The translations under genes were made by a program, and so were the position numbers. A stretch of 64,000 nucleotides of DNA from Deinococcus peraridilitoris DSM 19664. GTDB lineage: Bacteria > Deinococcota > Deinococci > Deinococcales > Deinococcaceae. The DNA lies in contig NC_019793.1 of NCBI RefSeq assembly GCF_000317835.1, forward strand, positions 2,356,001 to 2,420,000, given 5' to 3'. Positions within the stretch are counted from its first letter, which is position 1; the number at the start of each line of letters is the position of its first letter. The notes beneath the pieces are model-generated. The model saw only the letters and a program-made list of their open reading frames with translations, did no database searches and was not told the origin of the DNA. This document shows, piece by piece, positions 1 through 7,955 of the stretch.

Positions 1-905
1 CCCAGACCCGTGCGGAATTCCGGAACCTCGTGAACCGGCTGGAAGCGGTGCCCGGGGTGAGTGCCGTCGTTTCGCCGTTCGTACGACCCGAGCAGGTGGC
101 GGGCGCCGGTGGCCTGAGTGATCTGGTGGCGATCACCAACCGTACCTTTTCGCGTGACCGCCAGTTTCTGCGCGTGACCGTACTGCCCGAACACAATCTG
201 CGGACCGATCAGGTGGACGTTTTTGCTTCCCGGTTGCGTGAGGTGCTCGACGCCCAAAGGCGGCCGTATCTGCTGGGCGGCGCGCCCATCGGAGGCCGCG
301 AGTTCACGCAGGCGCTGGTGGATGCCACGCCCCTGGCCATCACAGTGGTGCTCGCGGGAACCTTCGTTTTGCTGGCCGTGGCGTTTCGTTCCCTCGTCAT
401 TCCACTTAAGAGCGTCGTGATGAATTTACTCACCGTCGGTGCGGCCTACGGTGTGGTGACGCTGGTGGTGCAGCAGGGCGTTTTCGCGTCCGCCCTCGGC
501 ATTCCGCAGGACGTGGGGGTACTCGATTCCTCGCTGCCGCTGCTGTTGTTCGCGGTGCTGTTCGGCCTCAGCATGGATTACGAGATTTTCCTGCTGTCAC
601 GCGTACAAGAAGAGCATCTGAGGGGTGCCTCGAACGACGAGGCGGTGGTGCTGGCAGTGGGCCGGACCGGACGCATCATCACGTCGGCGGCCGTGATCAT
701 GTTCATCGTGTTCTGCGCTTTTATTTCGGGGCGGGTGGTGGCCAACAAGAGCATCGGGCTGGGGCTGGCAGTCGCGGTACTGCTCGACGCGACCCTGGTG
801 CGTATGGTGCTGGTGCCGGGTTTTCTGAAGCTCGCCGGGCGCTGGAACTGGTGGCTGCCCCGCTGGCTCGACCGGCGGCTGCCTCAGGTCAGCCTGGAAC
901 ACTGA
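1..905 (+). CDS. MMPL/RND-type membrane transporter, C-terminal part (gene runs off the left edge)
   Basis: The reading frame is open from base 3 without an upstream stop, so the gene starts outside the window and only about 300 C-terminal residues are seen. They contain about five hydrophobic segments, typical of the second half of an MMPL (mycobacterial large membrane protein, YdfJ-like) exporter. The MMPL hallmark is visible: a transmembrane stretch ending in DYEIFLLSR, followed by a soluble loop and [11 protein letters not shown], which begins the next helix pair. Family members export lipids or hydrophobic compounds using the proton gradient. The substrate cannot be told from this fragment. 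It ends in TGA and is followed by a small hairpin. Confidence 0.88.
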   Translation, partial: QTRAEFRNLVNRLEAVPGVSAVVSPFVRPEQVAGAGGLSDLVAITNRTFSRDRQFLRVTVLPEHNLRTDQVDVFASRLREVLDAQRRPYLLGGAPIGGREFTQALVDATPLAITVVLAGTFVLLAVAFRSLVIPLKSVVMNLLTVGAAYGVVTLVVQQGVFASALGIPQDVGVLDSSLPLLLFAVLFGLSMDYEIFLLSRVQEEHLRGASNDEAVVLAVGRTGRIITSAAVIMFIVFCAFISGRVVANKSIGLGLAVAVLLDATLVRMVLVPGFLKLAGRWNWWLPRWLDRRLPQVSLEH

Positions 906-946
906 GGTGACTCACGATCAGTCAGGAGCCTTGCTGGCAACGCCCC

Positions 947-967
947 GCTCCGGCTAAGGGCCGGAGC
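947..967 (+). terminator. Hairpin after the MMPL gene
   Basis: A perfect 8-bp inverted repeat (GCTCCGGC, 5-base loop, GCCGGAGC) lies 42 bases after the MMPL stop. It is followed by GAAAACGCC rather than a T-run, so it is a weak terminator candidate. Confidence 0.4.
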
Positions 968-1143
968 GAAAACGCCACTCATGAAAAACTGTCTACCAGG
1001 AGCTTAAGAGATGCGTGCCTGGGGGTCATGGTGACGCCGTAGTGTTGGCCTATGCAAGAGGTCATCATGGCGGGATCGGCTCGCCCTTCCGTTCCCTGTC
1101 CCGACACTGAGACGCGCCGTGGCCTGCCGAAACGGGTACGCTC

Positions 1144-3558
1144 TTGAAGCGTGGCATTCGTCCGGTGTGGGCAGCCGGGGTGGCCCTCAGCGCAATTCTG
1201 GCGCTGACAGTTCCTCATCTGGCGTTGCTGCTGGGCGGCGCGCTGCTGCTCCTTGCCCCGCCGGTCTTCGGTTTCGGACCGCTCAGCCGCCGCGCCTGGA
1301 CTGCTGGCTCCCTGTTCGTGAGCGCCGTCGGTCTGCCGTTGCTGTGGCGTACGGAGAGCAGCAGCGCCAGCGTGCTATGGCTTGGCGGTGGTTTTCTGGT
1401 CGCCATTGGCCTGATGCTCGGCGTGCATGCCTGGCACCTGGCAAAAGGTACGCGTCGCCTACGCTGGAGTGGCGGGCTGGTGCCCGTCGGACTGGCCCTG
1501 CTGGGCGTGGCTTACCTGGCTCCGGATGGAGTGGGAACGTTGTCGCTCATTCGAAACCTGCCCCTGACGGCGAGGTTGCTCGAGTCACCGGCCGGTCCGC
1601 CGGTCCCGCGAACGGTGTCCGCCGCGCCGCTGGCAGCTAAGCCTCAGGCCGCATCGGATGTCGCCGCCTTGAACCTGAGGACTCGCGGTGCGGTGCCAAG
1701 CCCGCAGCCCACACCTCGGGCGCCTGCGCGCCCTGTTGGCACGAACGCCGCCCAGCAGGCAGCTCCAGTCCGCACCCCTGTGCCTGACGTGCGTGAAGTG
1801 GCACCGCCAAGAACTGCCGCACCGAGCATCCCTGCACCGTCTGTCAGGGCCAGGGTGCCAGTGGTTGGTGCGGCGCCCTCTCAGCAGGAAGCCATTCGGC
1901 AACCCGTCGCCCTGAACGCCAGCGTTCCTGCTGACGCGTCAGCCCCACTTGCCCGGACCACGCCCGTACAGGCGGCTCCTGCGCTCCAGGCAGCCCCCGT
2001 GGTGCGCGTCGGGGTGGCCTCGGAGGGGCGAAGCGCCCCGGCGCAGTTGGAGTCACGTTCCCAAGTTCCGAGACCGCCAGTTCCGGCTGGGCAGACGTCC
2101 GCCCAGCCCATCCCAGCCTTACCGACTCCCACGCCAACCGCTCCTCCAGCGTCCCGCGACCTGCCCGAGCCTCCGGCTAGCGTTCAGCGGCCCAGTCCGC
2201 CGAGCGAGCCGACTTCGGGTGAGCCAGCACCCCGCGATGTCACTGCTCCCCCGACCCCCGCGCCTCAGCCGGTCGCGCCACGGCCGATCACTGCTCCCCC
2301 GGCAACGCCTCAACCCCTGCCTGCTCCTGTACCCGCGCCGCCAGCCCAGCCCGCGCCGGAACCTCCCAGGTGGAGTCCTGCTCCTGCGCCAACTCCGCCG
2401 ACTCGGCCTCAGCCGCCACAACCCGTTCCTCAGCCGGCACCCCAGCCGCGTCCCCTGCCTTCCCGACCGGTGCCACCCGCCCCTGTCGTGCCCACACCGG
2501 CGCCCGTACAACCTGCGCCGCCCAGCCCACCCCCGCCTAAGCCTGTACCTTCAAAACCTGCACCACCCGAGCCGACACCCCCCAAACCGGCGCCCCCGGC
2601 ACCACCCTTGCCGAGCCCAGTGCCACCAGGTGTGCCGCCCAGCCCGGTATTGCCGAAACCAGTGCCTGAAAAACCAGTGCCTCAGAAGCCGGCTCCTCAG
2701 CGGCCAGCGCCTGGAAAGCCTGAACCCCAGAAACCTGAGCCCCAGAAGCCTTCTCCCGATCCCAAGCCACCGAAGCCGGTCATTTCGGTGCCGGCCCCAA
2801 CTCCGCCGCCCGTGCCCTCTTTACCCACGCCTACCCCGCCGATTCCGCCGGTTCCAGTGCCGACTGAGCCTGTGGTGCCTCGTGAACCACAGCCAACTCC
2901 CGACCCAGTCAAGCCTGCGCCGGAACTGCCGCCCGCCCCGGCGCCACCCATCCCTGCGCCTCCGGCACCCACACCTCCGGCACCCACACCTCCGGCACCC
3001 ACGCCCCCCGAACCACCGCAGAAGCCTGAACCACCGCAGAAGCCTGAACTACCACAGAAGCCTGAACTACCGCAGAAGCCTGAACCACCGCAGAAGCCTG
3101 AACTACCACAGAAGCCTGAACTACCGCAGAAGCCTGAACCACCGCAGAAACCTGAACCACCGCAGAAACCTGAACCACCGCAGAAACCTGAACCACCGCA
3201 GAAACCTGAACCACCGCAGAAACCTGGACTGCCTGTTCCTCCGGTTCCTGCTCCTGTTCCAGAACCGCCAGTACCCCAGCCTCCCGCTGCTCCGACTCCT
3301 CCTGTGGCGGCTCCGGCCCCTGCGCCAACGCCTCCGACACCGCCCGCTCCAGACCCTTCTCCTGCGCCGGCATTACCTGTGCCGACGCCCCCCCCAGGGC
3401 CCGTGCTTCCTGACCTTCCCAAGGACACGCCCGGTGAGAAGGAGAAGAAGGACAAAGGGGATAAGGACAACAAAGATAAAGGGGACAAGGACAACAAAGA
3501 GAACGAGAAAGACAAAAAAGACAACGGAAAGGACAAACAGAAAGGTTCTGGGAGATAG
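1144..3558 (+). CDS. Proline-rich membrane-anchored protein with charged C-terminal tail
   Basis: This protein has about 804 residues if the TTG at 1144 is used; no ATG or GTG with a better ribosome site was found. Residues 1-140 form about five hydrophobic helices. From about residue 150 to 760 the chain is extremely rich in proline and alanine, including twelve hexapeptides of the type E[PL]PQKP. The last 40 residues are a lysine/aspartate tail (KDKGDKDNK-like). The layout suggests an inner-membrane anchor with a long, stiff, extended arm ending in a charged tip, by analogy with TonB-like or wall-spanning linkers, but no TonB C-terminal domain is present. I do not recognise a family. A perfect 18-bp hairpin overlaps its stop codon. 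Long reading frames on the opposite strand are composition artefacts. Confidence 0.75.
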   Translation: MKRGIRPVWAAGVALSAILALTVPHLALLLGGALLLLAPPVFGFGPLSRRAWTAGSLFVSAVGLPLLWRTESSSASVLWLGGGFLVAIGLMLGVHAWHLAKGTRRLRWSGGLVPVGLALLGVAYLAPDGVGTLSLIRNLPLTARLLESPAGPPVPRTVSAAPLAAKPQAASDVAALNLRTRGAVPSPQPTPRAPARPVGTNAAQQAAPVRTPVPDVREVAPPRTAAPSIPAPSVRARVPVVGAAPSQQEAIRQPVALNASVPADASAPLARTTPVQAAPALQAAPVVRVGVASEGRSAPAQLESRSQVPRPPVPAGQTSAQPIPALPTPTPTAPPASRDLPEPPASVQRPSPPSEPTSGEPAPRDVTAPPTPAPQPVAPRPITAPPATPQPLPAPVPAPPAQPAPEPPRWSPAPAPTPPTRPQPPQPVPQPAPQPRPLPSRPVPPAPVVPTPAPVQPAPPSPPPPKPVPSKPAPPEPTPPKPAPPAPPLPSPVPPGVPPSPVLPKPVPEKPVPQKPAPQRPAPGKPEPQKPEPQKPSPDPKPPKPVISVPAPTPPPVPSLPTPTPPIPPVPVPTEPVVPREPQPTPDPVKPAPELPPAPAPPIPAPPAPTPPAPTPPAPTPPEPPQKPEPPQKPELPQKPELPQKPEPPQKPELPQKPELPQKPEPPQKPEPPQKPEPPQKPEPPQKPEPPQKPGLPVPPVPAPVPEPPVPQPPAAPTPPVAAPAPAPTPPTPPAPDPSPAPALPVPTPPPGPVLPDLPKDTPGEKEKKDKGDKDNKDKGDKDNKENEKDKKDNGKDKQKGSGR
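3010..3225 (+). repeat. Twelve in-frame 18-bp tandem repeats (E[P/L]PQKP)
   Basis: Twelve consecutive 18-bp units encode EPPQKP or ELPQKP. Units 2-4 (3028-3081) and units 5-7 (3082-3135) form an identical 54-bp block repeated exactly. Units 8-12 are identical to each other and share a silent G-to-A change (cagaaacct instead of cagaagcct). This pattern shows recent unit-level and block-level duplication by slippage or unequal recombination. Confidence 0.95.
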
Positions 3559-3592
3559 CGAAAGTGGCGGAATGTTCCGCCACTTTCGCTAT
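3555..3592 (+). terminator. Perfect 18-bp hairpin overlapping the stop codon
   Basis: The arm ATAGCGAAAGTGGCGGAA (3555-3572) is followed after 2 bases by its exact complement (3575-3592). The left arm contains the TAG stop of the proline-rich gene. Only a short T-run follows, but stem length and position make it a likely terminator, possibly in both directions. Confidence 0.75.
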
Positions 3593-3798
3593 TTCCGGTG
3601 ACGTGCCTGCCAGTTTTAGGACCTCGCCTGAGGCCTGCCATAGGTTTCGGGCAAGGGCAGAGGTGCCACTCATCTGTCGCCAACTGGCACGCCGTTCCTG
3701 AGCATGAAGGCATTCGAAAGCCTCGATTTTCTCACAAATGCGCTGAGTATGTAAGCTGAATGAGAGATGTTCGTTGGTGACGCGAACGTCATCTGCTT

Positions 3799-4860
3799 AT
3801 GCCCCCACATTCCGGTCTGCTCAATCCCACCAAACAACGCGTATCGGTGTTGTCGATCGCGCTGGCGTTGCTGGCGCTGCTCGCCTGGTGGGTATATACC
3901 CACGCGTACGACGGGAACAACCTGTTGCTGCTGATCTCGCCGCCCCTGCTGTCGTTGTGTCTGCTGTGGGCGCTGGCGACTTTTGCCCGGGGCGATCCCG
4001 CACCACGCACCGAGCGTTACGGATTTGCGCTGTTGTACCTGTTTGCCATCCTGGTGTTCGTTTCGCGCGTGTTGTGGCCAACTCCGCAACCGCTTCGGGG
4101 GCTGGAAAATACCCTGCTGATCATCGTGTCGCTCACGGCTTACCTGCAACTGCAACCCCGCGCCGCCGTGGTGGCTTCTGGTGCTCTGTACGCCGTGATG
4201 GTGACGACCGGTTGGGCCGTGCTGGCCAGCGAGGACGCTGGTCATGAACTCTGGTTCGCGGCCCTTATCCGGCAAACGGCTGACCTCACTGTTATCGTGC
4301 TGCTCTATAGCCTGGTGTGGCTGCGGCAATGGGGTGCCGAGGAAAGTTCGTCCCGGTTGCAACTGCAACGCCTGGCGGACACCGACGCCCTGACCGACCT
4401 GCCCAACCGGCGTGGCATGTACCGCGTGCTGGAGCAGGTGATGGGCAGCATGAACTTCAGTGTGGTGCTGGTCGACGTGGACCGTTTCAAGGCTGTCAAC
4501 GACGACCTCGGGCACGCGGTGGGCGATCTGGTGCTGCGTGGGGTGGCAGACGCCTTGCGAACCGGGGTACGCGACGGGGACGAGGTGGGCCGCTGGGGAG
4601 GCGAGGAGTTTCTGGTGGTGTTGCCCCGTGCTGAGTTGCCCGATGTGCTGCAGGTGGCCGAACGCCTGCGTTTTCAGGTCGAGCAGTCCGATCTGCTGCC
4701 GGGCCGAGGCATAACGGCCAGTTTCGGCGTGGCCGTCTGGCGGGCGGGAGACTCGCTGGAAGACCTGCTGCGCCGCGCCGACGAGGCGCTGTACTGCGCC
4801 AAACGCGAAGGCCGCAACCGGGTATGCGCCGAGAACGACGAACGGACCGCCGAGCCGTGA
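3799..4860 (+). CDS. Membrane-bound diguanylate cyclase (GGDEF)
   Basis: This 353-residue protein has five to six N-terminal transmembrane helices (residues about 15-185), a short linker, and a C-terminal GGDEF domain that makes c-di-GMP from two GTP. The active-site signature is GGEEF at about residue 266. Five residues before it lies RDGD, a match to the RxxD product-inhibition (I) site, so the enzyme is probably active and feedback-inhibited. DTDALTDLPNRRG marks the domain start. No recognised sensor domain precedes it, so the membrane helices are the likely input module. ATG 3799 is taken as the start; the ribosome site is poor. It stands alone, with about 200 bases before it and a gene-free gap after it. 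Confidence 0.9.
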   Translation: MPPHSGLLNPTKQRVSVLSIALALLALLAWWVYTHAYDGNNLLLLISPPLLSLCLLWALATFARGDPAPRTERYGFALLYLFAILVFVSRVLWPTPQPLRGLENTLLIIVSLTAYLQLQPRAAVVASGALYAVMVTTGWAVLASEDAGHELWFAALIRQTADLTVIVLLYSLVWLRQWGAEESSSRLQLQRLADTDALTDLPNRRGMYRVLEQVMGSMNFSVVLVDVDRFKAVNDDLGHAVGDLVLRGVADALRTGVRDGDEVGRWGGEEFLVVLPRAELPDVLQVAERLRFQVEQSDLLPGRGITASFGVAVWRAGDSLEDLLRRADEALYCAKREGRNRVCAENDERTAEP

Positions 4861-5299
4861 CCGGCCGGGCAGCTCGGGCAACATACGACATGGCTACTTC
4901 AGCGCAAATCGCTGGTGCGCGGCGCAGGTGATGGCGCGGCGCACACGGGGGACATTGACTCCGAGGAGGCGCAGGACCGGCTGGCGCCGCACAAACGAAC
5001 CTTGGCCGAATAAGGCGTGCGGGTGATTCATAACGGTGGTCAGCGTCATGGCCCTCTACCGATCGGTGGCGCCGACCGAGCGGAGCGGGTGGGCCCGACA
5101 CTGGAACGGATAACGCTCTAAATGTCTGCCGCTTAAGTTCTTCCGTTCGGGGAACAGCACCCAGAACTACAGAACCCAGCGGCAGACACGCTTCCCCGAC
5201 TCGCCTCCGCTCGCCCCACGTTTTGGGAGAACACCAAAACTCAAGTGGGAGGGACTTTATCTGAGGTCGGGTGTCCTGGTGGGTTCGCCTTCAGCTGTC
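4861..5299. other. Gene-free gap with a nested inverted-repeat structure (5124-5187)
   Basis: No convincing gene is seen in this stretch between two convergent genes. At 5124-5133 GTCTGCCGCT is mirrored by AGCGGCAGAC at 5178-5187. Inside it AGTTCT (5136-5141) pairs with AGAACT (5163-5168), and TTCC (5141-5144) can pair with GGAA (5151-5154). A second small hairpin, GTTTTGG/CCAAAAC, lies at 5220-5240. These may terminate the flanking genes, or mark a structured RNA or a mobile-element scar. A short open stretch ending at the TAA near 5009-5011 could be the tail of a decayed gene, but it was not identified. Confidence 0.5.
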
Positions 5300-6643
5300 T
5301 CAGGAGTGTTCGGCTTCGCTGGCCTGAGCGTTAATGAGCGGATACACGCGTGTCGCGATTTCTTCCCACTCGACGGCTGTTTGTCGTCCGGCATCGAATT
5401 CGACAGCGAGCTCGGCGTTCAGGGCATGCAGGCCCACGTGGGTCTTGGGCAGCTCGATGCCCGTGTGGCTTTTGATCAGGAAGATCAACCCGGCAAGGCC
5501 GCTGTCCTTGGTGAGTGACAGTTCGAGCGGACGTCCGAGTAACTTCGGAACATCGAAGGGGGCGTACATCGGCCAGAACTTGTTGAGACCGTCTGCGTGG
5601 ATGCCCGCGCGGGTGCGGTGGGCGTCCTTGCCGTACAGCGGGTATTTGGCGGGTACGCCATGACCCAGCGTCTCGTACAGGGCGGCCAGGTCGTTGAGCA
5701 CATGAAAGTCCGGCTGAGCGCGTTCGAAGAAATCCATGCCGATCAGGTGCAGCAGGACACCTTCCAGCGCGGCGTTGCCGGTGCGCTCTCCTTTGCCCAG
5801 CAGCGTGCCGTTGATCGCGGCGCATCCGGCGAGCACGGCGGCCAGACAGTTGGCCACGGCCAGATGCGTGTCGTTGTGCGGATGGAATTCGAGGAATGCG
5901 CCCTCAACGCCCTGCGCGCGCAGTTCACGAACCATGCCGGGCACACTGCGCGGCCAGGCCACGAAGTCGTAAGGCAAGCCCAGGCCCATGGTGTCACACA
6001 GCCGGAATTTGGGGCGCTGGGCTTCGCCGTAAGTCGAGCAAAGCTCCTGCACCGCCTCAACAAAGGGCAACAGGAATTCACGGGGAGCGCGCGTGGCGTC
6101 CTCGAGGTGGAGTCGGGGACGCAGCCCCGCGTCCAGCACCGCTGCCACCGCGCCGAGGTACGCGTGGGCGGCGCCCTGCCGTCCGGCCGGTTTGAATTTG
6201 TAGAACGTATGGTAGTCACTTGCAGACGCGAGCATGCCGGTTTCCCGCACACCCAGGATGCTGACCAGCTCGGCGTCTTTGCGCGTGGCGCGAATCCAGG
6301 TGGTCGGCTCGACGGGGGTTCCGTCCTGAAAGCGGGCGAGCGCGGCTTCCAGCATGGCGCGGTCCGAGGAACGGTACACGAAGAACTCGGCTTGTCGCAA
6401 GGCGCCGCTGTCACCGGTAAAGGCGCACATCAGGTCGTAAAGCATGACGCCTTGTTCGACCGTGAGTGGTAGACCGCCCTGCTGGCCGTCACGATGGGTC
6501 GTTTCAGTGGTCCAGGCCTGCAGGGGGAGCCCGGCGGGTCGCGTGGTCCAGGCAAAACGTGGAAACCCTTCAGGCGGATAACTTTCAAAGAAAAGTTCGG
6601 GGTGTGGTGTGTCCTGAATACGGCTGGAGAGGAGCGCTGTCAT
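5300..6643 (-). CDS. DRE-TIM/HMGL-family condensing enzyme (isopropylmalate- or Re-citrate-synthase-like)
   Basis: This 447-residue protein is a member of the HMGL-like (DRE-TIM metallolyase) family, which joins acetyl-CoA to 2-oxo acids. Visible signatures are HRDGQQG near residue 50 (the family [LH]RDGxQ metal/substrate loop), HPHND at about residue 250 (metal-binding HxH) and GKGERTGNAALEGV just after it. It lacks the C-terminal leucine-feedback domain of ordinary LeuA. Candidate activities are 2-isopropylmalate, homocitrate, citramalate or Re-type citrate synthesis, and sequence alone does not decide between them. A strong ribosome site (AGGAGG) lies 8 bases before the ATG. It is divergent from a MerR-headed citrate synthase with an 80-base shared promoter region, which suggests a common role in acyl-CoA/2-oxo-acid condensation. 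Confidence 0.8.
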   Translation of the reverse strand: MTALLSSRIQDTPHPELFFESYPPEGFPRFAWTTRPAGLPLQAWTTETTHRDGQQGGLPLTVEQGVMLYDLMCAFTGDSGALRQAEFFVYRSSDRAMLEAALARFQDGTPVEPTTWIRATRKDAELVSILGVRETGMLASASDYHTFYKFKPAGRQGAAHAYLGAVAAVLDAGLRPRLHLEDATRAPREFLLPFVEAVQELCSTYGEAQRPKFRLCDTMGLGLPYDFVAWPRSVPGMVRELRAQGVEGAFLEFHPHNDTHLAVANCLAAVLAGCAAINGTLLGKGERTGNAALEGVLLHLIGMDFFERAQPDFHVLNDLAALYETLGHGVPAKYPLYGKDAHRTRAGIHADGLNKFWPMYAPFDVPKLLGRPLELSLTKDSGLAGLIFLIKSHTGIELPKTHVGLHALNAELAVEFDAGRQTAVEWEEIATRVYPLINAQASEAEHS

Positions 6644-6693
6644 AAGAACCTCCTGCTTTCGAGCCTAGTTCTGTTATCAATATGTCGTCAATC

Positions 6694-6709
6694 TTGATTA
6701 AAGAATCAA
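6694..6709. promoter_or_regulatory. Operator-like dyad in the shared promoter
   Basis: TTGATT-AAAG-AATCAA is a perfect 6-bp dyad in the 80-base AT-rich interval between the two divergent condensing-enzyme genes. More ATCAA-like words stand beside it (6676-6692). The adjacent gene encodes a MerR-type DNA-binding head, making an autoregulatory site plausible. Confidence 0.45.
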
Positions 6710-6712
6710 TGT

Positions 6713-6718
6713 TACGCT
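6713..6718 (+). promoter_or_regulatory. Leaderless-type -10 element for the MerR-citrate synthase
   Basis: TACGCT ends 5 bases before the GTG start at 6724, so the transcript would begin at or near the start codon. There is no Shine-Dalgarno sequence here, consistent with leaderless translation. A -35 element is not clear. Confidence 0.4.
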
Positions 6719-6723
6719 GAGGC

Positions 6724-7944
6724 GTGTCCCAAACCCTGAGTGCTGAAGAAGCGGCAGCCCAGTTGGGCGTGAGCCGCGCGACGCTGTACGCCTACGTGAG
6801 CCGCGGCCTCATTCGTTCGGAAGAAGGTCCGGCGGGTCGGCGTCATCGCCGCTACCGGGCCGAGGACGTACACGCCCTCGTCGGACACAAGGAAGCGAGG
6901 CGCGACCCGGCCCGGAACGTGCAAGAAGCGTTGCACTGGGGCGCGCCGCTGCTCGACTCTGCCCTCACCTTGATCGAGGACGGGCATCTGTACTACCGAG
7001 GCGAAGACGCGTTGACGCTGTCACGCCGCGCCAGCCTGGAAGAGGTCGCCGCGCTGCTCTGGACCGGAGATCGGGAGGCCGCCAGTTGGCTTTTTGCCCG
7101 TGAAGTCACAGCTCCGGCACAGTTGCGCTTTGAAGGCGCGCCATTGACAGAGTCCTTCGCGCTGGTCCTCGCTCATGGCGCGGCGCACGATCTGGGCGCC
7201 CACGACCTGCGGCCGGAAGCGCAAGCGTATACAGCGGCGCGGGTGTTGAAGCTGCTGTTTGCCGTGGCGCAGGGGGTGCCCGCTGTACCTGCAGATGTCA
7301 ATGCACTGCTGCACCAGCAGCTCGCTTCGCGTTGGTTCAAGGGCGGACACGGTGCGGACACGCTGCGCGCGGCGCTGGTGCTGTGCGCGGATCATGAACT
7401 CAACATCAGCAGCTTCACGGCGCGCTGTGTGGCCTCCAGCGGCGCAAACCTCTATCACGCGGCTCTGGGCGGCCTGTGCGCCCTGCAAGGGCCACGTCAT
7501 GGATTGTCGAGCGGGCTGGCCTACGAACTGCTGGCGAACGCCGAAACCCAAGGTGCGCGAACTGCCCTGCAGACGACGTTGGCACAGCACGGTGCAGCCG
7601 TCGGCTTCGGGCACCGTCTGTATCCCCAGGGTGATCCGCGCGGCCGTGAACTGCTGAACGTGTGCGCGCAGTTGAGCACTTCTCATCCGGCGTTGCGCGC
7701 GGCCCGGGAATTGCAGGAGCTGAGCCAGAACGAACTGGGTGAGCAGCCGAACATCGATTTCGGTCTGGCGCTGCTGGGCCGGATCATGGGGCTCACGGCA
7801 GGCCAGGTGGTGGCGCTCTTTGCGCTGGGCCGCACGGTCGGCTGGCTGGCCCACGCGCTGGAAAGTGCATCACGCCAGCAGCTGCTGCGTCCCCGGGCGC
7901 GGTACGTAGGGCCGCGCCCGTTCGCCGCCCCGGGAGACACGTAG
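6724..7944 (+). CDS. Citrate-synthase-family enzyme with N-terminal MerR-type DNA-binding domain
   Basis: This 406-residue protein fuses a DNA-binding head to a citrate synthase body. Residues about 4-55 are a MerR/excisionase-like winged helix (LSAEEAAAQLGVSRATLYAYVSRGLI, then RRYRAEDV). Residues about 75-400 follow the citrate synthase fold: a first His in GPRHGLSSG, the second in GFGHRLYPQGDPR, and the aspartate in NIDFGLAL, which together correspond to the catalytic triad, so activity is likely retained. The fusion suggests an enzyme that also senses its substrate or product and controls transcription, perhaps of the divergent HMGL-like gene. The physiological substrate (oxaloacetate, 2-methylcitrate type or other) is unknown. 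Start GTG 6724 is supported by the -10 element placed for a leaderless mRNA. Confidence 0.85.
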   Translation: MSQTLSAEEAAAQLGVSRATLYAYVSRGLIRSEEGPAGRRHRRYRAEDVHALVGHKEARRDPARNVQEALHWGAPLLDSALTLIEDGHLYYRGEDALTLSRRASLEEVAALLWTGDREAASWLFAREVTAPAQLRFEGAPLTESFALVLAHGAAHDLGAHDLRPEAQAYTAARVLKLLFAVAQGVPAVPADVNALLHQQLASRWFKGGHGADTLRAALVLCADHELNISSFTARCVASSGANLYHAALGGLCALQGPRHGLSSGLAYELLANAETQGARTALQTTLAQHGAAVGFGHRLYPQGDPRGRELLNVCAQLSTSHPALRAARELQELSQNELGEQPNIDFGLALLGRIMGLTAGQVVALFALGRTVGWLAHALESASRQQLLRPRARYVGPRPFAAPGDT

Positions 7945-7955
7945 TGTGTGCCGTA

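Noticed and set aside
3010..3225. CRISPR-like array
   Set aside because: The 18-bp units are adjacent without spacers and in frame with the protein.
1949..3601. A 550-codon plus-strand frame overlapping the proline-rich gene
   Set aside because: It is a frame-shifted shadow of the proline-rich reading frame, rich in arginine and histidine with no domain.
2697..3713. A long minus-strand frame rich in Gly-Ser-Cys-Phe repeats (338 codons) across the proline-rich gene
   Set aside because: It is the reverse reading of an 18-bp proline codon array and of the GC-rich tail; it has no ribosome site and overlaps an obviously real gene.
4927..5011. A short open stretch (ending AE-stop) that looked like the tail of a gene
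   Set aside because: Too short, no homologous motif, no start; not enough to call a pseudogene.
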